Shown here: positions 46,901-57,139 of the stretch, in pieces
How positions within the stretch are numbered: the first letter of the stretch is position 1
How the letters are laid out: each line of letters starts with the position of its first letter
Source of the DNA: Ferirhizobium litorale
GTDB taxonomy: Bacteria > Pseudomonadota > Alphaproteobacteria > Rhizobiales > Rhizobiaceae
NCBI GenBank assembly: GCA_030028905.1
Contig: JALDYZ010000007.1
Location: 124,001 to 188,000, forward strand
DNA: 64,000 nt
Direction: 5' to 3'
Notes under the pieces: model-generated
Database searches by the model: none
The model's input: the letters and a program-made list of their open reading frames with translations, nothing else
Told to the model about the DNA's origin: nothing
Position numbers and translations under genes: made by a program

Positions 46901-48780
46901 GCGACATGTCGGGCGACGTCTTCGGCAACGGCATGCTGCTTTCGGAAAAGATCAGGTTGATCGCCGCATTCGACCACCGCGACATCTTTATCGATCCCGA
47001 ACCCGACATGGACGCGACCTTCGCCGAACGCAAGCGCCTCTTCGGGCTTGCCCGCTCGAGCTGGCAGGATTTCGACCGCTCGGTCCTGTCGCGGGGCGGC
47101 ATGATCATCTCGCGCGCGGAAAAGTCCGTTACCTTGACGCCGGAAGCAGCCGCTGCGATCGGACTCGGCAAGACGGTTGCATCCCCGTTCGAGGTCCTGA
47201 CGGCGATCCTCAAGAGCCCCGTCGATCTCCTCTGGTTCGGCGGCATCGGCACCTACATCAAGGCGCCGAGCGAAACCGATGCCGAGGTCGGCGACCGTGC
47301 CAACGACCCGATCCGAATTTCGGGCGACGAAGTGCGCGCCAAGGTAGTCGGCGAGGGCGCCAACCTCGGCGTGACTCAGAAGGGTCGAATCGCCTACGCG
47401 CTGAACGGCGGACGCATCAACTCCGACGCCATCGACAACTCGGCCGGCGTCAACTCCTCGGACGTCGAAGTCAACATCAAGATCGCGCTTGCCCCGGCCA
47501 TGCGCGATGGCCGGCTTCCGCGGCCGAAGCGCAACCAGTTGCTCGCCTCGATGACCAACGAGGTTGCGGGCCTGGTGCTGCGCAACAACTACCTGCAGTC
47601 GCTGGCGATTTCGCTGACGGAATTGCGGGGCAAGGAGAACGGCCAGGAACTCGGCCGGTTGATGAGCGTGCTTTCGGCCGCCGGTGAACTCAACCGCAAG
47701 GTCGAGACCCTGCCTGACGACCAGACGATGGCCGAGCGCTATGCCAGCGACAAGCCGCTGACCCGACCGGAAATCGGCGTGCTGCTTTCCTATGCCAAGC
47801 TGGTGCTGTTCGACAAGCTGGTCGCCAGTGATCTGCCGGACGATACGTATTTTGCCAGCGCGCTGAGCCAGTACTTCCCAGCGAAGATGCGCAAGACCTT
47901 TGCCGGCGATATTGCCGAACACCGGCTGCGCCGCGAAATCATTGCCACCATACTTGCCAACGAGGCGATAAACCGCGGTGGCCCCGGATTCATCACGCTG
48001 ATGTCTGATGCGACCGGCGCATCGCCGGCAGAGGTCGTCAAGGCTGCCGTTCTTGCCAGTGATGGCTTCGACCTGGGCAGGCTTTGGGACGAGGCCGACA
48101 AGCTTGATGGCAAGGTCGGCGGACTGACCCAGAATCGCCTCTATGCGGTGATCGGCGGCATCTACCGCATGATCACGCGGTTGCTGTTGAAGACGGGGCG
48201 CCAGACGGGCACGGTCGAGGATGAGATCGCTCGCCTGAAGGTGGCTGCGAAAAGCCTCAAATCGGTGGTCCGCTCGGTCATGACCAGCGACCTCGCCGAT
48301 GAGATGGCGGCGCGCGAAAGCGATCTCGTCGCCGCCGGCATTCCGGAAAAGCTTGCACGGGATGTTTCCGAGTTGCTCGCCATGGTGCTGGTGCCGGAGA
48401 TCATGTCGATTGCCGAAAAGACTGGCGAAAGCCTTGCCCGCGTGGCAGAGAACTACTTCGCCGTCTCGCAGACCTTCCGTATCGGCCGGCTGCTTGCCAG
48501 CACCCAGAAGATTGCGACTGCCGACCACTATGAAGGTCTGGCCCTTGCCCGCAACATCGATCAGATATTGGCGGCGCGGCGTGCCATCATCGTTTCGGCC
48601 CTAACCATGCATCCGCGCGAAAAGCAGCCGGTCCAAGCCTGGCACGCGGAAGACCGTGCCCGCATCAACAGGATAGGCGCGGAGATCGTCGCTCTCTCCG
48701 AAAGCGGCGAGCCCAGTCTGGCGCGCATCACTGTCGCGGCAGGCCTGCTCAGCGATCTTGCGAACGGCGGCGTAAGGTGA
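43993..48780 (+). CDS. gdhZ: NAD-specific glutamate dehydrogenase, large (about 180-kDa) type
   Basis: A 1595-residue enzyme oxidising glutamate to 2-oxoglutarate with NAD. The long N-terminal half (to about residue 700) is the family's regulatory region; the dehydrogenase core includes [34 protein letters not shown], the Lys-containing [15 protein letters not shown], and [12 protein letters not shown]. A large C-terminal helical domain ends the chain. The ATG at 43993 (GGAGG upstream) gives the usual length of about 1600. It is monocistronic. It would connect amino-acid catabolism to the TCA cycle. Confidence 0.96.
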   Translation: [1595 protein letters not shown]

Positions 48781-48890
48781 CAGTGTCACGAGCGAGAAGG
48801 CTGGACGCTCCAGCAGGATGAAGTTGTGAGAAGCGCGCTCAGGTGGAAAGACCTGGGCGCGTTTTGTGCCGCAAAGCCCGGGGGACTGGA

Positions 48891-50282
48891 GTGAGCCTCG
48901 TCGATGTGATGGTGGAGCAACCGCAGAAGGCGCCACGGCGGGGCATCTGGGGCTGGATGCTCTTCGACTGGGCGGCGCAGCCCTTTTTCACCGTGGTTAC
49001 AACATTCGTCTTCGGACCGTATTTCGTTTCCCGGCTAACGTCCGACCCGGTCTCCGCGCAGGCGATGTGGAGCAATATGGCGACAATCTCGTCGGTGATC
49101 ATTGCCGTACTCTCGCCGATTCTCGGCTCGATTGCCGATCAGTCGGGTGCCCGCAAGCCATGGATCGCCTGCTTCGCGGTCGTGAAGATCGTCAGCCTTT
49201 GCATGCTGTGGTATGCCGCACCCGGCTCGCCGATTGTCTGGCCGGTGATATTCATGATCCTCGCCTCGATCGCGGCAGAGTTCTCGATCGTCTTCAACGA
49301 CTCGATGATGCCGCGTCTCGTCGGGCGAGACGACGTCGGCCGCATCTCGAACGTCGCCTGGGGTCTCGGCTACCTGGGCGGCATGATCGTGCTGATCGCC
49401 ATCGTGACCCTGATTGCTGCGAGCCCTCAGACCGGAAAGACCATTCTTGGTCTGGATCCGCTCTTCGGTCTCAGCCCTGCCAGTGGTGAGGACGCCCGCA
49501 TCACCGGGCCGATAGCGGCACTCTGGTACCTCGTCTTCATCCTGCCGATGTTTCTGTTCACGCCCGACGCCAACAAGCGCATGCCGCTTGACGCAGCCGT
49601 TCGCTCCGGATTCCTCGAACTTGCCGGAACGATCGGAGAACTCAAGCTACGGTCCGGTATTGCCCGCTTTCTCATCGCCCGCATGCTCTACCAGGACGGC
49701 GTCAACGGCCTGCTGATACTGGGCGGCGCCTTTGCCGCCGGGATGTTCGGCTGGGCGACCCTCGAAATAGGGCTTTACGGAATCATCCTCAATGTCGTGG
49801 CGATCGGCGGCTGCCTAATGGCCGGCCGGATGGATCGACACCTCGGATCCAAGGTTATGGTAATCATAAGCCTTGTGCTGCTGCTCATCGCCACCTTCGG
49901 CATCGTCTCCACCGGTCCGGGCTTTACGCTCTTTGGCCTCGTACCGCTGTCGACCGTCGACAGTGGCGGCTTGTTCGGCACCGCCGCGGAAAAGGCGTAT
50001 ATCGTCTATGGCCTGCTCATCGGCCTGTCGTTCGGTCCGGTTCAGGCCTCTTCCCGTTCCTATCTCGCGCGCAGTATCAGCCTTGACGAGGCCGGCCGGT
50101 ATTTCGGGCTCTACGCGCTTTCCGGGAGGGCGACCAGTTTCCTGGCGACGCTTGGCTTTTCACTCACGACCTACGCCAGCGGATCAGCGCGACTGGGAAT
50201 GGCAACTCTGGTGATCTTCCTCGCGGCAGGCCTGTGGTTGCTCCTGAAGACCCCTTACCCTGCCGATCGTGTATCAGCATAA
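48891..50282 (+). CDS. MFS transporter, UMF1/Atg22-like
   Basis: A 463-residue integral membrane protein with 11-12 hydrophobic segments. The N-terminus GWMLFDWAAQPFFTVVTTFVFGPYF and the internal NVAWGLGYLGGM match the UMF1/Atg22-like MFS group, which takes up or releases amino acids in fungi. A GTG at 48891 is used, preceded by GGGGA 7 nt upstream; an ATG at 48909 is possible. The gene lies 110 nt after gdhZ and could be co-transcribed; the substrate is unknown. Confidence 0.83.
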   Translation: MSLVDVMVEQPQKAPRRGIWGWMLFDWAAQPFFTVVTTFVFGPYFVSRLTSDPVSAQAMWSNMATISSVIIAVLSPILGSIADQSGARKPWIACFAVVKIVSLCMLWYAAPGSPIVWPVIFMILASIAAEFSIVFNDSMMPRLVGRDDVGRISNVAWGLGYLGGMIVLIAIVTLIAASPQTGKTILGLDPLFGLSPASGEDARITGPIAALWYLVFILPMFLFTPDANKRMPLDAAVRSGFLELAGTIGELKLRSGIARFLIARMLYQDGVNGLLILGGAFAAGMFGWATLEIGLYGIILNVVAIGGCLMAGRMDRHLGSKVMVIISLVLLLIATFGIVSTGPGFTLFGLVPLSTVDSGGLFGTAAEKAYIVYGLLIGLSFGPVQASSRSYLARSISLDEAGRYFGLYALSGRATSFLATLGFSLTTYASGSARLGMATLVIFLAAGLWLLLKTPYPADRVSA

Positions 50283-50320
50283 AAAGACCCCGCAATGCTT
50301 GCCATTGCGGGGCTTGAGAT
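50283..50320 (-). terminator. Terminator for purH (possibly bidirectional)
   Basis: Stem CCCCGCAATG, loop CTTGC, CATTGCGGGG; on the minus strand a TCTTTTT tail follows, downstream of purH. On the plus strand the tail is CTTGAG, so stopping of the transporter transcript is less sure. Confidence 0.8.
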
Positions 50321-50354
50321 TGCGAATTTGCGCGGGTTGTGTCCGCGCCTTCCG

Positions 50355-51971
50355 TCAATGCCGGAAATGCCGCATGCCGGTGAAAACCATGGCGACGCCA
50401 TGCGCGTCGGCGGCGGCAATTACCTCCTCGTCGCGCATCGAGCCACCCGGCTGGATGACTGCCGTGGCACCTGCGGCGATTGCCGACAGCAAGCCGTCGG
50501 CGAAGGGGAAGAAGGCCTCGGATGCGACCGCAGACCCCTTGGTCATCGGCTCGGCCCAGCCCATCGCCTTGGCCGCGTCCTCGGCCTTGATCGCGGCGAT
50601 GCGGGCGGAATCGATGCGGCTCATCTGGCCAGCGCCGATCCCGGCCGTCTGGCCATCCTTGGCATAGACGATGGCGTTCGACTTGACGTGCTTGGCCACC
50701 TTGTAGGCGAACTTCAGGTCCTCGAGTTCGATCGGGGTCGGCGCGCGCTTGGTCACGACGCGCAGGTCAATGTCCTCGATCATGCCGTTGTCACGCGTCT
50801 GCACCAGAAGGCCGCCGGCGACCGTCTTGGCGGTGATGCCGCGCGAGCGGGGGTCCGGCAGGCCGCCGGTGACCAGCAGGCGCAAATTGGGCTTCCTGGC
50901 GATGATCGCCTTGGCCTCCGCAGACACCTCCGGGGCGATGATGACTTCGGTGAAGAGCTTGACGATTTCTTCGGCCGTCTCGCCGTCGAGCAGCTGGTTC
51001 AGCGCAATGATGCCCCCGAAGGCAGAGGTGGAATCGCAGGCCAGCGCCCGCAGGTATGCATCCTTCAAAGTCGGGCCGGTCGCAACCCCGCACGGGTTGG
51101 CGTGCTTGATGATCGCGCAGGCCGGCGCCTTCTCTGGCGCGAATTCGCCGATCAGTTCGAAGGCGCCATCGGTATCGTTGATGTTGTTGTAGGAAAGCTG
51201 TTTGCCCTGCAGCAAGGTCGCAGTGGCCACGCCCGGACGGTTCTCGCCCGTCACGTAGAAGCCGGCGCTCTGGTGCGGGTTCTCGCCATAGCGCATCTGT
51301 TCCTTCAGCACGCCGCCGACGACCCGGTGGCGCGGCATCTCGATGTCGAGTGCTTCGGCAAACCAGTTGGAGATCATCGCATCATAGGCGGCGGTACGGG
51401 CAAATGCCTTGGCGGCGAGCTTCTGCCGGAACGCGTAGGCCGTCTGGCTGTCATCGGAGCGCATGGCTTCAAGCAGGGCCGGATAGTCTGCCGGGTCGGT
51501 CAGGATCGTCACATAGGCATGGTTCTTGGCCGACGCCCGAATCATTGCCGGGCCCCCGATATCGATGTTTTCGACCGTTGTGGGATAATCGCCGCCCGCC
51601 GCCCGCACGTCCTCGAACGGATAGAGGTTGATGACGACGAGATCGATGCCCTCGATTCCGTGAGCCTTCATCGCTTCCACGTGATCGGCGTCGTCGCGTA
51701 TCGCCAGCAAGCCGCCGTGCACGCGCGGATGCAGGGTCTTCACGCGACCATCCATGATTTCAGGAAAGCCTGTGATATCCGAGACATCGATCACCGGCAG
51801 ACCCGCGGCGGCGATCGCCTTATGGGTGCCGCCGGTCGAAAGGAGCCGGACGCCCTGGGCAGCGAGTGCGCCGGCAAGCTCCACGATACCGGACTTGTCG
51901 GATACGGAAAGAAGCGCGGTGCGGATCTTTACCTTGTCGGGGGCGGGGATCTTCTTTGAAACGACGGCCAT
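50355..51971 (-). CDS. purH: Bifunctional AICAR formyltransferase / IMP cyclohydrolase
   Basis: A 538-residue enzyme of the last two steps of purine synthesis. The N-terminal cyclohydrolase domain has [26 protein letters not shown] and [15 protein letters not shown]; the C-terminal transformylase has [21 protein letters not shown] and [15 protein letters not shown] 51971 has GGAG 7 nt upstream, and homologues begin here (MAVVSKK). Longer frames run into the upstream heparinase-like gene. The leader contains GGTCCA-CGTCA-TGGACC inverted repeats but not a clear ZTP riboswitch. Confidence 0.96.
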   Translation of the reverse strand: MAVVSKKIPAPDKVKIRTALLSVSDKSGIVELAGALAAQGVRLLSTGGTHKAIAAAGLPVIDVSDITGFPEIMDGRVKTLHPRVHGGLLAIRDDADHVEAMKAHGIEGIDLVVINLYPFEDVRAAGGDYPTTVENIDIGGPAMIRASAKNHAYVTILTDPADYPALLEAMRSDDSQTAYAFRQKLAAKAFARTAAYDAMISNWFAEALDIEMPRHRVVGGVLKEQMRYGENPHQSAGFYVTGENRPGVATATLLQGKQLSYNNINDTDGAFELIGEFAPEKAPACAIIKHANPCGVATGPTLKDAYLRALACDSTSAFGGIIALNQLLDGETAEEIVKLFTEVIIAPEVSAEAKAIIARKPNLRLLVTGGLPDPRSRGITAKTVAGGLLVQTRDNGMIEDIDLRVVTKRAPTPIELEDLKFAYKVAKHVKSNAIVYAKDGQTAGIGAGQMSRIDSARIAAIKAEDAAKAMGWAEPMTKGSAVASEAFFPFADGLLSAIAAGATAVIQPGGSMRDEEVIAAADAHGVAMVFTGMRHFRH

Positions 51972-52065
51972 CAGCATGCTCCAATCTGGCATTCGGCGGG
52001 GGTCCATGACGTGGACCGGATGGATGCCGGAGCCGTTAGCACAGCTGGATGCAATAGGAAATGTC

Positions 52066-53751
52066 CTATTTGCGCCTCGCGAATTCCCAGCGGATTTCGG
52101 GGCGGGTGGCAAGCGGGAAGGTGACTTCGAGCTGCTCGGAATGGCGAACTCCGGAAGCGTCGGCAAAAAACACGTCTTCCGAGATCACCACGTCCAGACC
52201 GAAGGCCGTGAAAATCCAGGTCTCGCCATCGGGCGCGGTCAGGAGAACAGAGTCGCGGTCGGCCTGGACCATGTCGATTGCCGGATGAACATGGAAGCGG
52301 GCGATCGCGACGTCTTCGTTGTCGGCTCCGAGATCAGCGCCGTCGGGCCTGAAGATCCGGTCACGACCGGAAACGCGAGTGCCGCCGACGTTCATGCGGA
52401 TCTCCCGTTCGTGCAGCACGCCGAAAATCGGCTTGTATCCGTCATGCACGGCGAGCAGGCCGTCACTTCCATCGGCCAGTTCCTGACGCTTGAAATCAAC
52501 GCGCGTGACGCCGCTGACGATGATCGGGCCGACGAACGGCGATTGCGAGAACCGGCAGGACGACGTCTCATTCAACGTGACGGTCGAGTGGGCGGCGGTG
52601 GCGCGCGCCAACTGCCGAATCTTGTTGCCGGCATATTTCGGCGACCCGGCGTTGACGATGAAGCGGTGCTTGCCCGAGGACATCTCGAAGGACAGACATC
52701 CGGCGTGTGCTGTCTTCGACAGGTCGGTCGAGAGGGCATGACCGGTATCGACGATGACCACGGCGTTTCCCGATTGCAGCCGATGGTAGTTCGTGTGCGG
52801 CAGGGCCTTGAACGGCTGGCCGGCGGTTTCGTCGTAGCGCAGCACCGACATCAGTTCGTTGGCGAGTGCCGGCGTCGCCCCGTTGAACAATGCAAGGTCG
52901 CCGCCCTGGTGGCGAAAGAAGCGCAGAGCCGGGTACATGCGATCGATGCCGGGAATGAGTTTGGCCGGCACGTCATGGCCGAGATTGACGTAGGTCTGAC
53001 GCAGCGGCAGCAGGTCGAGCAGGAGATCAAGCGCAGTCCGCGGATTACGCGAAACGTGGCCGCCATCACCAAGGATTTGCCGGTCGATTTCGCGATCGAG
53101 ATCGCGCCCGGCCCTTTTCACGGCCGAGAGCCGTACCGGCATGGCGACCGAAGCGATGGCGAGCGCGATCCTGATGCGAAAGCGGATTTCGCCATCCGGA
53201 GCGTGACCGGCAATGCGGCGAAGATGGCGTACATGAAACGCGATGCTCTTCATGAAGCGGCGATAGAAGCCACCCTCGGTCGAATGCAGAACGATCGGAG
53301 AATGGGATAGAAACGCAATCAGTCGCTGGGCTGACACATCAGCGTCCCAAGCGATGCCGGTGGTGCGCCTGCCGTGCAACCGGATCCATTGGTCGATGAT
53401 CGTTCGTGCACGCACGCATGCCGCCTCTGTCCTTTCCGCCCGGAGATGGCGGAGCCAGCGGAAGGAGTGCAAGTGAGCGGCGAATACCTTGGATGGAAGT
53501 TCCAGTGAAAAGGGTGAACTTCCTTCGGTCTCCAGCACCCGACCGGCCAGCGGAAATCGCCCTTCCATAATTTCTTCGGCAACGAACGGGTCGATCGCTC
53601 TCAGGTCTGTGGGCGCGACGATCAGTCGGTCCGGTGCGCGGCGCGACATTCGCAACAAGGAATGGCGGCCACTGGACACCGAACGTGAGAAGCGCTGAAC
53701 GGCCTCCCGCACGTAAAAATAGCAAAGACGATTGCGGTCGCTTAACTGCAT
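52066..53751 (-). CDS. Heparinase II/III family protein
   Basis: A 561-residue protein with an alpha-helical toroid N-terminal half and a beta-sheet C-terminal half typical of heparinase II/III lyases. Visible segments: [35 protein letters not shown] (helix-repeat domain), [26 protein letters not shown], and in the lyase half [20 protein letters not shown]. No signal peptide is seen, so it may be cytoplasmic. ATG 53751 is used, although a TTG at 53757 has a better placed GGAG. The uronic-acid polymer it acts on is unknown; it sits between rsmB and purH in rhizobia. Confidence 0.85.
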   Translation of the reverse strand: MQLSDRNRLCYFYVREAVQRFSRSVSSGRHSLLRMSRRAPDRLIVAPTDLRAIDPFVAEEIMEGRFPLAGRVLETEGSSPFSLELPSKVFAAHLHSFRWLRHLRAERTEAACVRARTIIDQWIRLHGRRTTGIAWDADVSAQRLIAFLSHSPIVLHSTEGGFYRRFMKSIAFHVRHLRRIAGHAPDGEIRFRIRIALAIASVAMPVRLSAVKRAGRDLDREIDRQILGDGGHVSRNPRTALDLLLDLLPLRQTYVNLGHDVPAKLIPGIDRMYPALRFFRHQGGDLALFNGATPALANELMSVLRYDETAGQPFKALPHTNYHRLQSGNAVVIVDTGHALSTDLSKTAHAGCLSFEMSSGKHRFIVNAGSPKYAGNKIRQLARATAAHSTVTLNETSSCRFSQSPFVGPIIVSGVTRVDFKRQELADGSDGLLAVHDGYKPIFGVLHEREIRMNVGGTRVSGRDRIFRPDGADLGADNEDVAIARFHVHPAIDMVQADRDSVLLTAPDGETWIFTAFGLDVVISEDVFFADASGVRHSEQLEVTFPLATRPEIRWEFARRK

Positions 53752-53866
53752 ATTCAACGATGACCACTCCGACCTGCATGGTTAGTGACAATGCGAGTCG
53801 GCGTCAATTCTGCGTTCCGGCTCCATGAGCGATCCTGCAGATAAAAGGTAAAATTTTGCGCTAATT

Positions 53867-55276
53867 TTATCGGCTCCGCCTCAGGGCGGTGGCATAAAAG
53901 CCGTCCAGGCCACCGGCAATGCCCTCTGTCGCGGGCAACATGGCCGGAGTCGTTCGGAATTCGCCCAAGGGCGAGATTGCATCCTCAAGACCGGGCCAGT
54001 CTTCTTTCGCAACTGCGACGCGCGCGAATTCCGGCTTATCGGCAAGGACGCGGGCGACAACCTCCTCTCCCTCGGAAGGGTCGAGCGAGCAGTTGGAGAA
54101 CACGACCACGCCTCCCGGCTTCACCAATGTCATCGCATGGCGCAGCAGTCGTTCCTGCAGGGCAGCCAGCTTGGCGATATCCTCCGGGCCCTTGGTCCAG
54201 AGCACGTCCGGATGTCGCCTGGTCGTGCCTGTCGACGAGCAGGGAGCGTCGAGAAGGACTGCGTCGAAGAGCGTATCGGGACTGAAATCCGCCATGTTCA
54301 TTTCATGCAGTTCAGCCTCCAACCCGAGACGAGCGAGATTGCCCTTTAAGCGTTTGAGGCGGCTCGCGGACTGGTCGAGTGCGGTAACCCTGGCACCCGC
54401 AAGAACAAGCTGCGCCGTCTTGCCCCCGGGGGCGGCGCAGAGGTCGACCGCGGTCTTGCCCGACAGATCACCGAAAAGACGCGCCGGAATGCTTGCAGCT
54501 GCATCCTGCACCCACCACTCGCCATCGGCAAAGCCATCAAGCGACGGAATGCCGCCCTCGAATGCGGCGAGCCGGACACTGCCGGTCGGAAGCACGTGGC
54601 CACTCAGCCGTCTGGCCCAGCCTTCCGGATCGGACTTGACGCTGATGTCGATTGCCGCCGGCTGAAGTTGTGCCTCGGAGATGGAGGTCGCGGCATCCGG
54701 GCCGTAGACGAATGACAATCTCTCAAAAAACCACGCGGGCATTGCTTGAGTGCCTGCCGTCGCGACAAGGATCGACGCCTTTTCGCGAGCAAGCCGCCGC
54801 AGCACCGCATTGACCAGCTTGGCAAAGCGACGGTTGCGCGGGTCTCGGTTGGCCTGCTCTACTGCCAAGTCGACGGCCGAATGGTCAGGAATATCGAGAT
54901 AGAGGATCTGCGCGGCTGCGATCACAAGCACATGGTGAAGCGCACGAGCGCCTTCCGGCAACGGGGTATCGATCAATCCGCGTATCGCCGCTTCGATGCG
55001 TGGAAGATGTCGCAGCGTGGTGTTTAGGATCGCGCGCACCAGTGCCTGGTCCGCCTCGTTGAGCGCCCGGTAGCTGGGATTGCCGTGGCCGGGATCGAGC
55101 ATGCCGTCGAGCGACGTCTTGCGATCGATCACCGCGCCAAGGATCTTGGCTGCCGCAGCGCGCGCCTCAAGCCCCGGCTTGTCGGCGAACGACTGACGGG
55201 GGGTGCCGGCTTTTTCAGGGCGTGGCCCCGTTTTCATTTTTTGGCGATGCGGTTTCTTGCTGTCTGTGTCACTCAA
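53867..55276 (-). CDS. rsmB: 16S rRNA (cytosine-967 C5) methyltransferase RsmB
   Basis: A 469-residue RsmB enzyme: an N-terminal NusB-like RNA-binding domain (about residues 35-165) followed by a Rossmann methyltransferase domain. SAM motif I is [34 protein letters not shown] and [15 protein letters not shown] carry the two catalytic-type Cys. The TTG start at 55276 overlaps the htpX stop as TTGA and has AAGGA about 8 nt upstream. An alternative in-frame start lies inside htpX. A basic stretch precedes the domain. Confidence 0.94.
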   Translation of the reverse strand: MSDTDSKKPHRQKMKTGPRPEKAGTPRQSFADKPGLEARAAAAKILGAVIDRKTSLDGMLDPGHGNPSYRALNEADQALVRAILNTTLRHLPRIEAAIRGLIDTPLPEGARALHHVLVIAAAQILYLDIPDHSAVDLAVEQANRDPRNRRFAKLVNAVLRRLAREKASILVATAGTQAMPAWFFERLSFVYGPDAATSISEAQLQPAAIDISVKSDPEGWARRLSGHVLPTGSVRLAAFEGGIPSLDGFADGEWWVQDAAASIPARLFGDLSGKTAVDLCAAPGGKTAQLVLAGARVTALDQSASRLKRLKGNLARLGLEAELHEMNMADFSPDTLFDAVLLDAPCSSTGTTRRHPDVLWTKGPEDIAKLAALQERLLRHAMTLVKPGGVVVFSNCSLDPSEGEEVVARVLADKPEFARVAVAKEDWPGLEDAISPLGEFRTTPAMLPATEGIAGGLDGFYATALRRSR

Positions 55277-56235
55277 GACCAGGGTCCTTTGGGCGGCTGC
55301 GAACCACCGCGACCCCATCCGGCATTCGGGACGGAGCGCGATTTTCGCATCGCATTATCAGCCCTGACCGGTCCCGTCGAGGCTTGGCCGAATTCCGACG
55401 CCATCCGCTGCAGCGCCGCAATACGGTTGCCGGTGTCCGGATGGGTGGAAAAGAGATTATCCATCCGCTCACCCGACAACGGATTGATGATGAACATGTG
55501 GCCGGTGGCGGGATTGCGTTCCGCATCGTCATTGTGAATGTGCTGCGCAGCGCCGGCGATCTTTCCGAGCGCGGAAGCAAGCCAGAGCGGGTTGCCGCAA
55601 ATCTGAGCGCCGCGACGATCTGCCGAGTATTCGCGGGTGCGGCTGATCGCCATCTGCACCAGCATGGCGGCAAGCGGCGCGACGATCATCGCCACCAGCA
55701 CGCCGATGAAGCCGAGCGGATTGTTGTTGTTCTCGCGATGACCGCCGAACAGGAAGGCAAAATTGCCGAGCATCGAGATCGCACCGGCAAGGGTAGCGGT
55801 AATCGTCATCGTCAGGGTGTCGCGGTTCTGGATATGGGCAAGTTCATGGGCCATGACGCCCGCGACCTCCTCCGGAGAAAGCTGCTGCAACAGGCCGGTC
55901 GAAGCGGCAACGGCAGCGTTCTCCGGGTTGCGCCCGGTGGCAAATGCGTTCGGCTGCGGGCTATCGTAGATATAGACCTTCGGCATCGGCAGGCCGGCGT
56001 TCTTGGAGAGGTCGCGGATCATGGTGAAGAACTCCGGCGCATTGCGCTCGTCCACCAGTTGCGCGTGATACGCCGAAAGAACCATCTTGTCCGAGTTCCA
56101 ATAGGAAAAGAAGTTCATACCGGCAGCCACGACGAGCGCGATCATCATGCCGCCCTGACCGCCGATGAGGTAGCCGACCCCCATGAAAAGGGCCGTCATG
56201 AAGGCAAGCAGCATGGCAGTACGCACGAGGTTCAT
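55273..56235 (-). CDS. htpX: Membrane zinc protease HtpX
   Basis: A 320-residue inner-membrane zinc metalloprotease that degrades misfolded membrane proteins. Two N-terminal helices ([19 protein letters not shown] and [17 protein letters not shown]) precede the M48 core with [13 protein letters not shown] (HExxH zinc site) and a second ligand in [13 protein letters not shown]. Two further hydrophobic segments lie between them. The ATG at 56235 has GGAGCAGGA upstream. Translation is likely coupled to rsmB by the TTGA overlap. Heat or envelope stress control is common for htpX but not seen here. Confidence 0.95.
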   Translation of the reverse strand: MNLVRTAMLLAFMTALFMGVGYLIGGQGGMMIALVVAAGMNFFSYWNSDKMVLSAYHAQLVDERNAPEFFTMIRDLSKNAGLPMPKVYIYDSPQPNAFATGRNPENAAVAASTGLLQQLSPEEVAGVMAHELAHIQNRDTLTMTITATLAGAISMLGNFAFLFGGHRENNNNPLGFIGVLVAMIVAPLAAMLVQMAISRTREYSADRRGAQICGNPLWLASALGKIAGAAQHIHNDDAERNPATGHMFIINPLSGERMDNLFSTHPDTGNRIAALQRMASEFGQASTGPVRADNAMRKSRSVPNAGWGRGGSQPPKGPWS

Positions 56236-56350
56236 AGAATCCTGCTCCAAGGTCGAATGGTTTGATAGCTCCGGACTTTCCTTCCCGCGCGAAGCTCCCT
56301 ATGATTTGGGCGCTCGCCGGCCATTTTCAATATTCCCGGCGTGGAGCAGT

Positions 56351-56578
56351 ATGATGCAGCAGGCAGACAACGACAACATCGAAGCGGACGCTGGCGCCAA
56401 CGGCGACCCGGCACGGCGAATGCTTTCCCCGGCCGCGCGACGTGCACTCGCCGAAGCCGAGGAACGCCGCAGGGGTGAAAAACCAACGGAGGGGCCGGTC
56501 GAGATCGGCGGTCGCGGCGGCGCCGATCCTGCCCGGTTTGGCGACTGGGAAATCAAGGGTCGCGCGATCGATTTTTAA
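56351..56578 (+). CDS. DUF1674 domain protein (succinate dehydrogenase assembly factor 4-like)
   Basis: A 75-residue protein with the DUF1674/SDHAF4 C-terminal signature: LSPAARRALAEAEERRR followed by GRGGADPARFGDWEIKGRAIDF. In mitochondria SDHAF4 helps attach FAD to the succinate dehydrogenase flavoprotein; the alphaproteobacterial proteins are presumed to do the same. The ATG at 56351 gives the usual short N-terminus. It diverges from htpX. The sdh genes are not in the window. Confidence 0.8.
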   Translation: MMQQADNDNIEADAGANGDPARRMLSPAARRALAEAEERRRGEKPTEGPVEIGGRGGADPARFGDWEIKGRAIDF

Positions 56579-56628
56579 GGTTATTATTCCTATTGACGGA
56601 CCCTGTTAAAGGAATTATTTCCTTATAC

Positions 56629-57081
56629 ATGGGAAACCTCGGCAAAATCGCGCTGCAGTGCCTGATTCTCCTGCCTTCGTTCACGACGAGCGCGGAAGCT
56701 GGACGACGCGCGGTGATCGACGGTCCGGTCACTGCGGAAATCATCGACGTCATCGACGGCGACACGCTGCTGGTGCGGGCAATACCGTGGCCCCAGCACA
56801 GCATCGAGGTCTATGTGCGGCTGCGCGGCATCGATGCGCCGGAGATCCGTTCGAAATGCAGCGCGATCCGTAGTGCTGATAAAGACGCGAAGGCCGCCCT
56901 GCGCCAGTTGACCGGGGTAGGGGCCACCGTGTCGCTCAGCCACATTTCGGGAGAGAAGTATTTTGGGCGGGTGGTGGCAGACATCCGCCTCGATGACGGC
57001 AGCGATCCGGTCGTCGATCTACTCTCCGAGGGCCATGTCCGGCGTTATGACGGCGGCCGCAAGCCGCCGTCCGCATGCTGA
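56629..57081 (+). CDS. Exported thermonuclease-like (SNase) protein
   Basis: A 150-residue protein with a signal peptide (IALQCLILLPSFTTSAEA, residues about 5-22) and a Staphylococcal-nuclease-like domain: AEIIDVIDGDTLLVRA, VYVRLRGIDAPEIRSKC and KYFGRVVADIRLDDGS. The Asp/Arg/Asp positions of the nuclease site are at least partly retained (DGDT, RLRGIDAPE, YFGR). It is probably periplasmic or secreted. A TTG 36 nt upstream would add 12 residues and spoil the signal peptide. It could be a true nuclease or a binding protein. Confidence 0.78.
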   Translation: MGNLGKIALQCLILLPSFTTSAEAGRRAVIDGPVTAEIIDVIDGDTLLVRAIPWPQHSIEVYVRLRGIDAPEIRSKCSAIRSADKDAKAALRQLTGVGATVSLSHISGEKYFGRVVADIRLDDGSDPVVDLLSEGHVRRYDGGRKPPSAC

Positions 57082-57139
57082 AGTTCCACGCCCGGAACGG
57101 AGAATGAGCCACCGTCGAAAGCGGTGGCTCACTGTGTAT

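Noticed and set aside
45112..48528. A 1138-codon open frame antisense to the NAD-GDH gene, and others antisense to dnaE2 (26007-28439) and the Bat genes (2874-4457)
   Set aside because: They arise from the GC-rich third-position bias of the real genes. Their products are rich in Arg, His and Gly and lack family features.
49021..49040. A VSRET peptide trace suggesting a third parS
   Set aside because: The underlying DNA is CGTTTCCCGGCTAAC, which lacks the CACGTG core and palindrome.
51972..52065. ZTP riboswitch before purH
   Set aside because: The conserved ZTP motif sequences could not be found; only plain inverted repeats are present.
56593..56628. TTG start for the nuclease-like gene
   Set aside because: It would add 12 residues before the signal peptide; the ATG at 56629 gives a normal exported protein.
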